From: Thermosipho africanus Ob7
Lineage (GTDB): Bacteria > Thermotogota > Thermotogae > Thermotogales > Fervidobacteriaceae
Direction of reading: 5' to 3'
NCBI RefSeq assembly: GCF_003351105.1
Contig: NZ_NKRG01000001.1
Location: forward strand, 248,001-312,000
DNA length: 64,000 nucleotides
Below the pieces are notes generated by a model. That model was not told the DNA's origin, searched no databases, and worked only from the letters and a program-made list of their open reading frames with translations. Position numbers and translations under genes: made by a program. Positions 27,371 to 36,104 of this stretch are shown piece after piece (within the stretch, counting starts at the first letter, position 1; each line of letters begins with the position of its first letter).

Positions 27371-28274
27371 TTTTCCCCCCGATACCGTAAGGTTCATTTT
27401 CAACATTCTGATAAGGTTCAACATGAATGACAACATCATAAACTTTATCATTTAAAAGTTTTTTTATTTTATCTTTTATACACAAAGTAAGTTCATGAGA
27501 TTTTTGAACATTTATTTTAGGATCAACCTCTATATCCATATCAATGTCGAAGCATTCTCCAATTTTCCTAATTCTTATCTTATGTGGATTTTTAACACCT
27601 TCACATTCATTACACAAATTGATTATTTCATCGTAAATCCACTCTTCGTCTTTTTTTATTCCATCAAGGAGTGCAACAGCGTTTTCATTAAATATTTCAA
27701 ATGCTACTTTAATAATTATAACAGACATTATCATTCCAACCAAAGGATCCATGAAAGAAAGACCAATTTTGTTTAAAAGTATTCCAAAAAATACGATCGA
27801 TGAAAGGAGTATATCATTTCTCATATTTAAAGCTTCTGCTATTAATGAAGGTCTTTTGTATTTTTTGCCAATTCTATATTCTATTATAAACAAAAATGTC
27901 TTAAAGATAACTGATATAAGTGTTACAGTTATTGGAATTATTCCTTGTATTAAAGTATAATTATGTGTAACTAATCTTTTGATACTCTCAATTAAAAGTG
28001 AAATACCCGCATAAAAAACAATAAATGAAATTATTTTCGCACCTATGTTTTCTATCTTTCTATGCCCGTATGGATGTAGTTTATCTGGTGGTTTTGAAGA
28101 AAGTCTTGTTGCAAAGTAAACAATTGATGCCGTTAAGATATCTGTAGCACTGTCAATCCCATCTGCTAAAACAGCCATACTGTTAAATAAGAAACCTATG
28201 ATTATTTTTAAAGCAGCAAGAAAAGTATTTACTACAACAGCAATGCTTGTTACAATTTTAATGTTTTTTTCCAT
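27360..28274 (-). CDS. Cation diffusion facilitator family transporter
   Basis: This 304-residue protein has about six membrane helices. Metal-site motifs are ADGIDSATD in helix 2, HPYGHRKIEN in the loop, and an aspartate pair in the fifth helix region. A cytoplasmic C-terminal domain (about 205-295) contains NPHKIRIRKIGECFDIDMDIEV and ends in a histidine-containing strand. CDF proteins export Zn2+, Mn2+ or Fe2+ in exchange for protons; the metal is not predictable here. ATG 28274 follows GGGAGG. It lies 15 bases after the nicotinamidase gene. Confidence 0.9.
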   Translation of the reverse strand: MEKNIKIVTSIAVVVNTFLAALKIIIGFLFNSMAVLADGIDSATDILTASIVYFATRLSSKPPDKLHPYGHRKIENIGAKIISFIVFYAGISLLIESIKRLVTHNYTLIQGIIPITVTLISVIFKTFLFIIEYRIGKKYKRPSLIAEALNMRNDILLSSIVFFGILLNKIGLSFMDPLVGMIMSVIIIKVAFEIFNENAVALLDGIKKDEEWIYDEIINLCNECEGVKNPHKIRIRKIGECFDIDMDIEVDPKINVQKSHELTLCIKDKIKKLLNDKVYDVVIHVEPYQNVENEPYGIGGKNEK

Positions 28275-28289
28275 CAAATCCTCCCTGCT

Positions 28290-28814
28290 TTAGAAAATAT
28301 TTGCCTGTAAAACTTGAGACATTATTTTTAGTGCAGCGTTATGCAGCTGCTTATCGTATGAGCCGGTTCCATCTTTGTATAAGTTTACTTTAATATCCCT
28401 GTTTCTTAATTCTTCAACTGTGAATAGAACACAAATATTACTAACAAGACCAACAACGTCAACTTCATCTATCGAAAGATTTTCTAATATATTTTCAAGA
28501 TCTGTCTTATAAAAAGCAGAATACCTTGTTTTTTTGATATAGTAAACGTTGTTGTAGTCATTTAATAATTCTTGTATTTCGCTTACAATCATAGCACCAG
28601 ATGTATTTTTTATACAGTGTTTTGGCCAAATTTCAAATTCTTTGTCATCTTCATCGTGCCAATCTTGTGTTAATATTATTGGTAAATTTTTGTTTTTTGC
28701 CTCTTTTATTAAATCAATAATTTTTGGTATAACTTTTTCTGCTCCTTCAAAGTAAAGTGCGCCACCTTTTTTTGCAAAGTCGTTTTGCATATCAATTATC
28801 ATTAAGGCTTTCAT
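28290..28814 (-). CDS. pncA: Nicotinamidase (isochorismatase-like fold)
   Basis: This 174-residue hydrolase converts nicotinamide to nicotinic acid for NAD salvage. The catalytic triad is visible as D8 (IIDMQNDF), K95 (KKTRYSAF) and C128 (LVSNICV). Metal ligands are D51, H53 and H66 (DWHDEDD, WPKHC). Together with niaR, the transporter and nadE elsewhere in the window it completes uptake and salvage of niacin. It sits in a minus-strand operon between the YitT-type protein and the CDF transporter. Confidence 0.9.
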   Translation of the reverse strand: MKALMIIDMQNDFAKKGGALYFEGAEKVIPKIIDLIKEAKNKNLPIILTQDWHDEDDKEFEIWPKHCIKNTSGAMIVSEIQELLNDYNNVYYIKKTRYSAFYKTDLENILENLSIDEVDVVGLVSNICVLFTVEELRNRDIKVNLYKDGTGSYDKQLHNAALKIMSQVLQANIF

Positions 28815-28823
28815 ACTCTCACC

Positions 28824-29687
28824 TCACAAATTCCTTTTGAAGCCTTCCCCTAGAACATACCTTGACTCGTTTACTATCATAAAAGCGTTAGGATCCACCT
28901 TTTTAACAAAATTTATTAATTCCCCAAGCTCTCTTCTTCTAATGGAGACAAAGATAATGTCTCTATCTTTTTTGGTATAACCGCCTTTTCCTTTAAGATA
29001 TGTGAATCCTCTACCCATGTTTGTTAAGATAAATTCTTCGATTGGTTTATTATTTTCTGAGATTATTGTAACCGTTATTGCAAGTTCTAAACCTTTGAGA
29101 ACAAAGTCAATTGTAATGCCATTTATAATTATAGCAAGAATTGAGTACATACCAATTTTTGGATTGAAAGCAACGCCAGCAAAGAAACCAATGGTGAAGT
29201 CTATTATTAGTAATGTTGTACCCATTGGAGTTGAAAAGAATTTGTTAAATATCTTTGCGAGTATATCAGTACCACCTGTAGAAGCATTTTGTGAGAAGGT
29301 TATTGCCATACCAATTGCCGTTAAAATATCTCCAAAAAATACCGCAAGGATCAAGTCTCCTCCATTGTATGTAGGAATATGAATAATTCTATCAAAAAGG
29401 TCAATAAAAAAGTTTAATAAGAATGTACAGTATATTGTTTTATAACTAAAATCAAAACCGATGATTAGAAAGGCAATTAAAAATAGAATTCCATTTAAAA
29501 TATACATCCACACTCCAACGGATAATGGAATAATCGAGTGTAAAATTATAGCAAGACCCGAAGCACCACCAGCTGCTATATTGTTTGGAATTAAAAATAT
29601 AACTAATCCAAGGGCAGTTAGTATAACTCCTATTGTAGAAAAAATATATTCTTTAATAGTTTCTCTTAATGGAATGTTTTTTGCCAT
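28824..29687 (-). CDS. YitT/DUF161 family membrane protein with C-terminal DUF2179 domain
   Basis: This 287-residue protein has five to six membrane segments. Family blocks are IPNNIAAGGASGLAIILH near residue 35 and ITFSQNASTGGTDILAKI near 130. The soluble C-terminal domain (about 210-285) includes TNMGRGFTYLKGKGGYTKKDRDIIFVSI (split around 222-250), typical of YitT. The transported substrate, if any, is unknown. It lies downstream of miaB (13 bases) and upstream of pncA (9 bases). Confidence 0.88.
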   Translation of the reverse strand: MAKNIPLRETIKEYIFSTIGVILTALGLVIFLIPNNIAAGGASGLAIILHSIIPLSVGVWMYILNGILFLIAFLIIGFDFSYKTIYCTFLLNFFIDLFDRIIHIPTYNGGDLILAVFFGDILTAIGMAITFSQNASTGGTDILAKIFNKFFSTPMGTTLLIIDFTIGFFAGVAFNPKIGMYSILAIIINGITIDFVLKGLELAITVTIISENNKPIEEFILTNMGRGFTYLKGKGGYTKKDRDIIFVSIRRRELGELINFVKKVDPNAFMIVNESRYVLGEGFKRNL

Positions 29688-29700
29688 TTTTCTACCCCCT

Positions 29701-30990
29701 TTATATAATTTTTATTATATCTCCATATAATGGACCTGCGGTAGTTTTTTTTATTTTCACTAGAATTTTTTTGCCAATTAGGCTTTCATCGCCTTCAAAG
29801 GCGATAATCTTGTTTCTAATATCTCTTCCATAGAATAATCCGGATTTTGCACGTTCTTCAACTATTACTTCTACTGTTTTATCTAGGTAAGATTCGTTAA
29901 GCATTTTGTTTATTTCTTTTTGAAGATTTAAAAGATACGCCATTCTTCTTGTTTTTATTGCACGTGGCACGTTATCTTCAAAATATTTCCATGCAATAGT
30001 GCCTTCACGTGGGGAATATATCGCAAGGTTTAATCTTTCAAATTTTATCTCTTCTACTAACTTTACCGTCTGTTGGAAGTCATCTTCAGTTTCATCAGGA
30101 AAGCCAACTATAATATCACTTGAAATGGAGGCATCAGGAACTATTTCTCTAATGCTTTTAATTAATTCATAGTACTCTTCTATTGTATAACGTCTATTCA
30201 TTTTTTTCAAAATTTTATTACTTCCGTGTTGAACAGGAAGGTGTATGCTTTTGGCGATTTTTTCACTACTTGCAATCTCTCTTGCAATATCCAAAGAAAA
30301 ATCAGTTGGATATGATGTCAAAAACCATATTCTTTCTATATTTTCAATATTTTTGGTTTCATTTAAAAGTTTTGCAAGTGATGTACCATCATTTAAGTCT
30401 TTTCCATATGCATCTACATTTTGTCCAAGATATGTAATTTCTCTTACTCCATTTAGAGAGAGGTTTTTAACTTCTTGGAGAATATCTTCCATTTTTCTTG
30501 ATTTTTCACGGCCTCTTGTATATGGAACTATACAGTAAGTGCAAAATCTATTACAACCATATATAATAGTTATCCAAGCATGATGTTTTGAATTTCTTTT
30601 TAAAATATTTCTATAATCTATTTCATCTAATTTATCATCGAATATTGCTGCTTTTTTTCCTTTTATTGAAAGTTCAACTGCTTCAGGTATTCTTGATATT
30701 GCGCGTGTTCCAATAACAAAATTTACTCCTCTTTTAAAAAGGTCTTCTTTTAGTTTTTCAGCACCACATCCCATAACTCCTATTTTTTTATTCTTTTTTC
30801 TTAATTCACCTATAGTACTGAGAAATTTATCTTCTGCTTTTTTTCTAACAACACATGTATTTAATATTACAATATCTGCTTCATTTTCATTTTCAGCAGA
30901 TTCATAACCTTCCTGTTCAAGATAATATCTTGCAACTTCACTATCATTTTCATTCATTTGACAGCCATATGTTTTAATAAAGAATTTCAT
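29701..30990 (-). CDS. miaB: MiaB, tRNA-i6A37 methylthiotransferase
   Basis: This 429-residue radical SAM enzyme adds the 2-methylthio group to i6A37 in tRNA. The N-terminal UPF0004 domain starts [16 protein letters not shown] with further cysteines in [13 protein letters not shown] and [10 protein letters not shown] for the second iron-sulfur cluster. The radical SAM site is [16 protein letters not shown]. The C-terminal TRAM domain runs from about 370. The start follows GGAGGG. It is the first gene of the minus-strand operon that continues through the TPR gene. Confidence 0.95.
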   Translation of the reverse strand: MKFFIKTYGCQMNENDSEVARYYLEQEGYESAENENEADIVILNTCVVRKKAEDKFLSTIGELRKKNKKIGVMGCGAEKLKEDLFKRGVNFVIGTRAISRIPEAVELSIKGKKAAIFDDKLDEIDYRNILKRNSKHHAWITIIYGCNRFCTYCIVPYTRGREKSRKMEDILQEVKNLSLNGVREITYLGQNVDAYGKDLNDGTSLAKLLNETKNIENIERIWFLTSYPTDFSLDIAREIASSEKIAKSIHLPVQHGSNKILKKMNRRYTIEEYYELIKSIREIVPDASISSDIIVGFPDETEDDFQQTVKLVEEIKFERLNLAIYSPREGTIAWKYFEDNVPRAIKTRRMAYLLNLQKEINKMLNESYLDKTVEVIVEERAKSGLFYGRDIRNKIIAFEGDESLIGKKILVKIKKTTAGPLYGDIIKII

Positions 30991-31056
30991 TTTTTCCCTC
31001 CTAACAATAATTATCGAGATAATTTTAACATTTTAAAAATAACTTTCTACAAATTA

Positions 31057-31083
31057 AATATAACAGAAGTGTTAAATGTGTTA
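31057..31083 (-). promoter_or_regulatory. Probable miaB operon promoter
   Basis: On the minus strand TATATT (31057-31062) is preceded by TGT, giving an extended -10. A weak CTAACA box lies 16 bases upstream. The start of miaB is about 65 bases downstream. Confidence 0.45.
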
Positions 31084-31109
31084 GAATTATTATGGGGGGA
31101 TTTGAAAAA

Positions 31110-32120
31110 ATGAGAATTAGAGAAATTGATGTTTCAAGAGGTATTTTAATATTGATGATTATTTTTGTTCATTCATATATTCCCTATTCTCTGGCAGTTT
31201 ATTTTTCTTACATTTTAGCCAGTTTTATGTTTATTTCTGGATACTTATTCAAGGATGGAAAATTTAGTAAAAAGTTTGAAAAAATATTATTAAACCTTTT
31301 AATACCATTTGTTTTTTTAAGTTTAGTTGGATACATCATTTATTACATTTTGAATATATTTATAGAATATAGCAATAGTGTTTTTTCAAATTTTTTAAAT
31401 TTTGTTATTTTTGGATATTCAACATTTGATGTTCCGGTAAATGTCCTTCCTTTATGGTATTTGTATATGTTTGCAGTTGCTGAATTAATTTTTATATTAT
31501 TTATTAAGTTAAGAATAATCCATTTTATACCTATATTATCAATTTTGTCAACCCTTTTAATTAATGTACAGACGAAGTTCTTTAAGATTGGTGTTGCACT
31601 TCATGGATTAATTTGGTTTTATTTAGGATATATTTTGAAAAACAGAGGTTTTAAATTTAAATTTAAAAATCCATTTTTGCTTTTTATAATTTTTTCTGGT
31701 TTATTAGCTGTAGTTGCAACATTTAACGGATTTGATGATTGGAGAATAAATAGCTATGGAAATTATCCTCTACTTTCCTATGTTGGAGAATTTTCGTCTG
31801 TTATAATAATTATTTCTCTTGCACAAATGATAAAAAACGATAAAATCAAAAGATTTTTTGAGTTATTTGGTAAAAATACAATATTTCTACTTGGTTATCA
31901 TATTGTGTTGCCAGGTACTTTAGCAATATTTATAAAAGACCCTGTGCAATTTTTGGAAAAGTATTGGTTCATATATTATATTTTGGCTGTTTTTATACTA
32001 TACTTATTTTTAAAAATTGTTCCTGAGAATTTAATCTATTTACTTGAGGGAAGGTTTTATTTATTGAAGAATTCATCAAGTATTGCTGAGAATAAATATT
32101 TTAAAAAACAGAATGGTTAA
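31110..32120 (+). CDS. Membrane acyltransferase family 3-like protein
   Basis: This is a 336-residue protein with about ten membrane helices. The N-terminus REIDVSRGILILMIIFVHS carries the aspartate/arginine/histidine pattern of acyltransferase 3 proteins, which acylate sugars or envelope glycans. FMFISGYLFK and LWYLYMFAVAELI are further typical segments. The substrate is unknown. ATG 31110 follows GGGGGGA at nine bases; the ATG at 31092 lies before that site and is not a plausible start. It is monocistronic and ends in a terminator. Confidence 0.75.
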   Translation: MRIREIDVSRGILILMIIFVHSYIPYSLAVYFSYILASFMFISGYLFKDGKFSKKFEKILLNLLIPFVFLSLVGYIIYYILNIFIEYSNSVFSNFLNFVIFGYSTFDVPVNVLPLWYLYMFAVAELIFILFIKLRIIHFIPILSILSTLLINVQTKFFKIGVALHGLIWFYLGYILKNRGFKFKFKNPFLLFIIFSGLLAVVATFNGFDDWRINSYGNYPLLSYVGEFSSVIIIISLAQMIKNDKIKRFFELFGKNTIFLLGYHIVLPGTLAIFIKDPVQFLEKYWFIYYILAVFILYLFLKIVPENLIYLLEGRFYLLKNSSSIAENKYFKKQNG

Positions 32121-32160
32121 AAAAAGAGATGTGATTTAAAAATTTTATGTATTAGAAATC

Positions 32161-32198
32161 AAAAAGTGGCTTTGGTTTATACCAAAGCCACTTTTTTA
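32161..32198. terminator. Bidirectional terminator
   Basis: The arms AAAAAGTGGCTTTGGT and ACCAAAGCCACTTTTT enclose TTAT, followed by T on the + strand. It separates the acyltransferase gene from the convergent surface-protein operon. Confidence 0.88.
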
Positions 32199-32213
32199 AA
32201 AGAATAGTATAAA

Positions 32214-32876
32214 TTATTTTTTTACTATACTTATATCATCAAAGTAGATTGTTGTTGGTTTGTCAAGACCTAATTGGAAGCTAAAGTTTACTATTTCGTC
32301 TGCATCTTCAGGATGAGTGTATTCAAATGTAAATGTTTGCCATTCAGTTGTAAGATCATATGTTAATATGTACGGTTCTGGTAAATATGAAGACCATGGT
32401 TCGTGATTTTGTGCTATATTTAACCAAATTTTTCTTGCAATATCTGCTTTTGCTTTAAATGAAACTTCATATGTTGCTCCTCTTTCAAGTTTTATCCATT
32501 GGTTAAATTGAATGTGCCATGTTTCTCCTCCGGGGTATTTAACTTTTAAATATGCATATCCATCTTTTACGCCATAACTTGAAACTCTTGCATTACTTAT
32601 GTTGTAATCACTTGCTTGCCATATCCACCATCTATATGGATTTTCTGGATCATTTGTTATTGGTTCATCAAATGTTCCGTTATTAATTACTAAATCTACT
32701 TCAGGAGTTACAGAAGTTGTTTCATTTTCATCTAAAACTGTTGTTGTGCTTTCTTCAACTGCATTTTCTTGTTGAGATGTTACAGGAGCAGGAATATTAT
32801 TAAATATAAATCCTCCAATTAGTAAGACAGAAAGAAGACCAATTGATATGTAAAAAAGAATTTGGTTAGTAGACAT
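32214..32876 (-). CDS. Membrane-anchored protein with carbohydrate-binding-module-like domain
   Basis: This 220-residue protein has an N-terminal hydrophobic anchor (7-26), a low-complexity serine/threonine/glutamate linker (30-58) and a C-terminal beta-sandwich-like domain (60-220). The domain starts DLVINNGTFDEPI and ends TTIYFDDISIVKK. It shows WHIQFNQWIKLERGATYEVS, the pattern of CBM4/9-type modules (N-G-F start, aromatic residues, YxDDI end). No catalytic domain is attached. It probably displays the module on the outside of the inner membrane. It lies 17 bases after a related lipoprotein gene, and the two domains share the same outline. Confidence 0.7.
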   Translation of the reverse strand: MSTNQILFYISIGLLSVLLIGGFIFNNIPAPVTSQQENAVEESTTTVLDENETTSVTPEVDLVINNGTFDEPITNDPENPYRWWIWQASDYNISNARVSSYGVKDGYAYLKVKYPGGETWHIQFNQWIKLERGATYEVSFKAKADIARKIWLNIAQNHEPWSSYLPEPYILTYDLTTEWQTFTFEYTHPEDADEIVNFSFQLGLDKPTTIYFDDISIVKK

Positions 32877-32893
32877 TTTTTCACTCCTCCTAA

Positions 32894-33526
32894 TTATTTT
32901 TCTATAAATTTTACATTATCTATATAGATTGTTGCATCTGTAGCGGAAAGTCCAAATTCAAAACCAACTTTTACATAAACTTCTTCAGGATTCCAAGGAT
33001 CCCAACCAGATAAATCTACATCAAAACTAAAAGAAGTACTATCAGGTGTTAGTGCAATAATTTGGTCCAAATTAGCTGTTGGCCACCAGTCATCACCTGG
33101 ATTATCTGGATCATTTGGTGCATGAAGAGTTACAACTACATGCATTTCTGTATTAGTATCGGCTGAAGCATCAAAACTTAATGTATAAATAGTGTTTGTT
33201 GCTCCATTTACAAATTGTGCTAATTGGAGCATCCACCAATGTGGTTGGTTGTCCCCAGAATCAATTCCCCTTGAGTTAACAGTTGTTTGGAATACTTCAT
33301 TAGAATTAATTGTAGCATCCATAGATGCTCTTGCCCAGTCTGAAACTACAGTAAACCATTTTGATAATGTGGTTGTTGATGCTGTTAAGTTATCAAACAA
33401 AAGTGGTTCTGAAAAATCGCCGTTTACAATTAAGTTTACTGGTTCATTTTCACTATCTTTATTGGTTGGAAGACTTACACAGCCAGAAAAAACAAAGAAT
33501 AATCCTACAGTTAAAAATAATGCCAA
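32894..33526 (-). CDS. Carbohydrate-binding-module-like lipoprotein, apparent frameshift in signal peptide
   Basis: The domain (from about residue 30) opens NLIVNGDFSEPL and ends ATIYIDNVKFIEK, like the downstream gene's CBM4/9-type domain, with tryptophan-rich middle parts. The frame given starts at a TTG and reads a hydrophobic stretch to the lipobox VFSGC. A perfect AGGAGGTGAA site, however, precedes ATG at 33543. That ATG reads MRKKFF, then hits a seven-T run (33524-33530 region on the minus strand) and stops. One extra T would give MRKKFFLALFLTVGLFFVFSG-C, a textbook lipoprotein signal. The sequence may contain an error, a real mutation, or a slippage site. The gene is part of the beta-barrel operon. 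Confidence 0.65.
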   Translation of the reverse strand: MALFLTVGLFFVFSGCVSLPTNKDSENEPVNLIVNGDFSEPLLFDNLTASTTTLSKWFTVVSDWARASMDATINSNEVFQTTVNSRGIDSGDNQPHWWMLQLAQFVNGATNTIYTLSFDASADTNTEMHVVVTLHAPNDPDNPGDDWWPTANLDQIIALTPDSTSFSFDVDLSGWDPWNPEEVYVKVGFEFGLSATDATIYIDNVKFIEK

Positions 33527-33563
33527 AAAAACTTTTTTCTCATAATTTCACCTCCTAGAATTT

Positions 33564-34436
33564 TTAAAAGTTAAATGAAAGTTCTAGAGCCCCTGAAATT
33601 GCATACGGATTTTTGTTTTCCCATGAAATTGAAGGGACAACTAATATATCGTTATATTTGTAATTAGAATAGAAATTTAAATTAATATTTGAACTTTGCG
33701 AATTATAATCAATATTACTTCCGAATTGGTAATTATTATTTAAGGTGTATAAACCAGATAAGTCTATTTCAAAGTATTGAAAATTAGAAACATCTGGGGT
33801 AAATGATAATGTTAAATCGGCTTTTTCAATTTTTGTATTAAAACCAAATGTTAATTTTTTCAAATTACTATTTAAAATATCATATTTAAAATATCCAAGA
33901 ATCTTTGAATTACTATACGGTATTTCAATCCCGGTTTCTAAATTTGAATAATTGTTATAAAAAACAGAATTTACTATAATAAAATTTTCAAGATTTAAAT
34001 TCAATGATAAAACGTTAACTTTGGGATTATCTGAATTTGAATAACTGGGATCAATTGCAACGTATAAATTGCCTATTTCAAATGGTATTTCAGCTGAAAT
34101 ATTTCCGCCAAGCCATAAATCATTACCAAGAGTGGAAACTCTAAAATTTTGAATTTTTGTCCCTAAAAAAATGTTTGCAAAACCAAAATTAAAAATACCG
34201 TAAGCCTGATCAATTGTGAACATGTAAGGGTAAGTTGAATTTTGTGATAAGAAACCTATAAAATAAGACTTACCCTTTACACCTACGTACATAAAGTTAT
34301 TAGTTGTAAACGTTGAAAGTTTTGGAGAAGAATCTACTGAAAATTTTACACTTATGTTCCCATCAAAAATAACTTCTTCAGCAAAGAAAAATGAAAATAA
34401 TAAAAACGATAACATCAAGGTTAACAGTTTTCTCAT
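33564..34436 (-). CDS. Outer-envelope (toga) beta-barrel-like protein
   Basis: This 290-residue protein has a signal peptide (RKLLTLMLSFLLFSFFFAEE). The mature part is made almost entirely of alternating polar/hydrophobic strands rich in asparagine, serine, tyrosine and phenylalanine. It ends in ALELSFNF with a terminal phenylalanine. These are features of outer-membrane beta-barrels. In Thermotogota the outer sheath (toga) contains such proteins. It is the first gene of an operon with two carbohydrate-binding-module-like proteins, suggesting a glycan-related envelope function. No family-level match is claimed. Confidence 0.65.
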   Translation of the reverse strand: MRKLLTLMLSFLLFSFFFAEEVIFDGNISVKFSVDSSPKLSTFTTNNFMYVGVKGKSYFIGFLSQNSTYPYMFTIDQAYGIFNFGFANIFLGTKIQNFRVSTLGNDLWLGGNISAEIPFEIGNLYVAIDPSYSNSDNPKVNVLSLNLNLENFIIVNSVFYNNYSNLETGIEIPYSNSKILGYFKYDILNSNLKKLTFGFNTKIEKADLTLSFTPDVSNFQYFEIDLSGLYTLNNNYQFGSNIDYNSQSSNINLNFYSNYKYNDILVVPSISWENKNPYAISGALELSFNF

Positions 34437-34497
34437 TTTAAAACCTCCTTAAATAAATAAAATTTCAAAATCTCTTTACTCAAGATAACAATAACAA

Positions 34498-34512
34498 ATG
34501 TAACTGTTACAT
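34498..34512. promoter_or_regulatory. Perfect inverted repeat upstream of the beta-barrel operon
   Basis: ATGTAAC-T-GTTACAT is a perfect 7-1-7 dyad about 60 bases upstream of the beta-barrel start codon, in the region expected for its promoter. It is a candidate operator for an unidentified dimeric regulator. No flanking T-tract is present, so it is not a terminator. Confidence 0.5.
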
Positions 34513-34616
34513 ACAAAATTTCAAAAATTAAGGTAAAGAATAGATATTATCAGAAGCTAATAATGAATTAGTGCTTTTTATGAAATTTAAAGAGTATTTT
34601 ATTAAATATATTGTTA

Positions 34617-34649
34617 ATAAAAAAAGCTCCAGCTTTAAAGCTGGAGCTT
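34617..34649 (-). terminator. Terminator of the uracil permease gene
   Basis: On the minus strand the arms AAGCTCCAGCTTT and AAAGCTGGAGCTT form a hairpin followed by a run of T. Confidence 0.85.
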
Positions 34650-34672
34650 GATATTGTTAAAATATCTTTTTA

Positions 34673-35887
34673 TTATCGATTTTTTTCAGGTATTATTAAA
34701 TTAGCTAATATTCCTACCAAAGCAGCTAAGGCAAGACCTTTTAACTCAACTGTTCCTATTTTTATACTTGCCCCACCGATACCTATTGTCAGTATTAATG
34801 AAGCAACTATTAGATTTTTTGGTTTTGAAAAATCTACTTTTTCATTCACGATAGTTCTTATACCAACAGAGGCAATCATACCAAACAGTATTAAACTTAC
34901 TCCTCCAATAACTGGTTGTGGAATAGTTTGTAATATACTTCCAAATTTTGATAAAAATGACATAAATATTGCAAAAACTGCAGCGAGCCTTAGTATAGAT
35001 GGATCGTATACCTTAGTTAGTGCAAGAACTCCTGTATTTTCACTGTATGTTGTATTTGCAGGTCCACCTAAGAAACCCGCGACCATTGTTGCGACTCCAT
35101 CACCTATTAAGGTTCTATGAAGTCCCGGTTTTTCTAAAAAGTTTTTTCCAACAACCGCTCCATTTGTTGTTATATCTCCTATGTGTTCCATGAAAGTTGC
35201 AAGTGCTACTGGAGCAATTAATAGAATTGATGATAAATCAAATTTTGGAAACATAAACTTTGGGATAGAAATCCAACTGCTATTTATGATAGGAGAAAAC
35301 TCAACATTTCCTGTAATTATAGCAACTAAATATCCAACACTAACACCAATTAGTACCGGAATTAGGTTAAAGAATCCTTTGAAAACTGTTGAAGCAAGAA
35401 TTACGGAAACAATTACTGTTATTGAAATTCCCCAATTTTGAGAAGCCCAATTTATTGCAACTGGACTTAAGCTTAAACCAATAACCATAATCATTGGACC
35501 AGTAACAACAGGTGGGAATAGTTTTTTAATTTTTTTAATACCTATTATTTTGACCAGTGTTGCAAGTAATAGATATACAAATCCAGCAGCAACAATACCA
35601 CCACTTGCATATCTTAAATCTCCAGTTTGTGATTTGACAATTAAAATAGGACCAATAAAAGCAAAACTTGAACCTAGAAATACTGGTACTTCTTTTTTAG
35701 TTAAAAAGTGGAAAATCAAAGTTCCAATTCCTGCGGTAAATAGAGCAACAAGGGGATCAAAACCTGTGAGGAGGGGAACTAAAACAGTAGCACCAAACAT
35801 AGCAATGAAATGTTGAAGAGCTAAAACGAACTTTTGCGGACCTTCTACCTTAGAATAAAACTCAACAGTTTCTTGTAAATCGATCAT
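34673..35887 (-). CDS. uraA: Uracil permease (NCS2 family)
   Basis: This is a 404-residue nucleobase transporter with about 14 membrane segments. Family motifs are FVLALQHFIAMFGATVLVP, VFLGSSFAFIGPI, ALATFMEHIGDITTNGAVVG with the glutamate/histidine site, and GLHRTLIGDGVATMVAGFLG. NTTYSENTGVLALTKV also fits. ATG 35887 lies nine bases after GGAGG; ATG 35893 is in frame but only three bases away. A PyrR-type RNA element in the leader supports pyrimidine specificity over xanthine. Confidence 0.92.
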   Translation of the reverse strand: MIDLQETVEFYSKVEGPQKFVLALQHFIAMFGATVLVPLLTGFDPLVALFTAGIGTLIFHFLTKKEVPVFLGSSFAFIGPILIVKSQTGDLRYASGGIVAAGFVYLLLATLVKIIGIKKIKKLFPPVVTGPMIMVIGLSLSPVAINWASQNWGISITVIVSVILASTVFKGFFNLIPVLIGVSVGYLVAIITGNVEFSPIINSSWISIPKFMFPKFDLSSILLIAPVALATFMEHIGDITTNGAVVGKNFLEKPGLHRTLIGDGVATMVAGFLGGPANTTYSENTGVLALTKVYDPSILRLAAVFAIFMSFLSKFGSILQTIPQPVIGGVSLILFGMIASVGIRTIVNEKVDFSKPKNLIVASLILTIGIGGASIKIGTVELKGLALAALVGILANLIIPEKNR

Positions 35888-35904
35888 ACCCATATTCCTC
35901 CTTT

Positions 35905-35923
35905 CTGGCCTCACTGGGCCAAA
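35905..35923 (-). promoter_or_regulatory. PyrR-binding-loop-like RNA element in the uraA leader
   Basis: The minus-strand leader contains GGCCCAGTGAGGCC, in which CCNGNGAGG matches the core of PyrR-binding RNA hairpins of pyr operons. The stem GGCC/GGCC closes it. It ends four bases before the AAAGGAGG ribosome binding site. UMP-bound PyrR would be expected to hinder translation here rather than cause attenuation. The motif is seen; PyrR control is inferred. Confidence 0.6.
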
Positions 35924-35943
35924 TTAAAGGCGCCTTCTGTGGA

Positions 35944-35972
35944 TTTATATCATAAAAAATCTATTTTGTCAA
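35944..35972 (-). promoter_or_regulatory. uraA promoter
   Basis: On the minus strand TTGACA (35967-35972) and TATAAA (35944-35949) are 17 bases apart, with a TGA extension before the -10. The resulting 5' leader is about 45 bases and consists mainly of the PyrR-type hairpin. Confidence 0.8.
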
Positions 35973-36104
35973 TACATATTTTTAAGTTGAATGTAGAATT
36001 TTGTTACATTAAATTTGTAAATAATTTAATTTATAAGACAAGATAAGATAATGGAAGTGTGGTATAATAAAACACAAAGTAAAAGCTAATTAGGAGGTGT
36101 CTTA

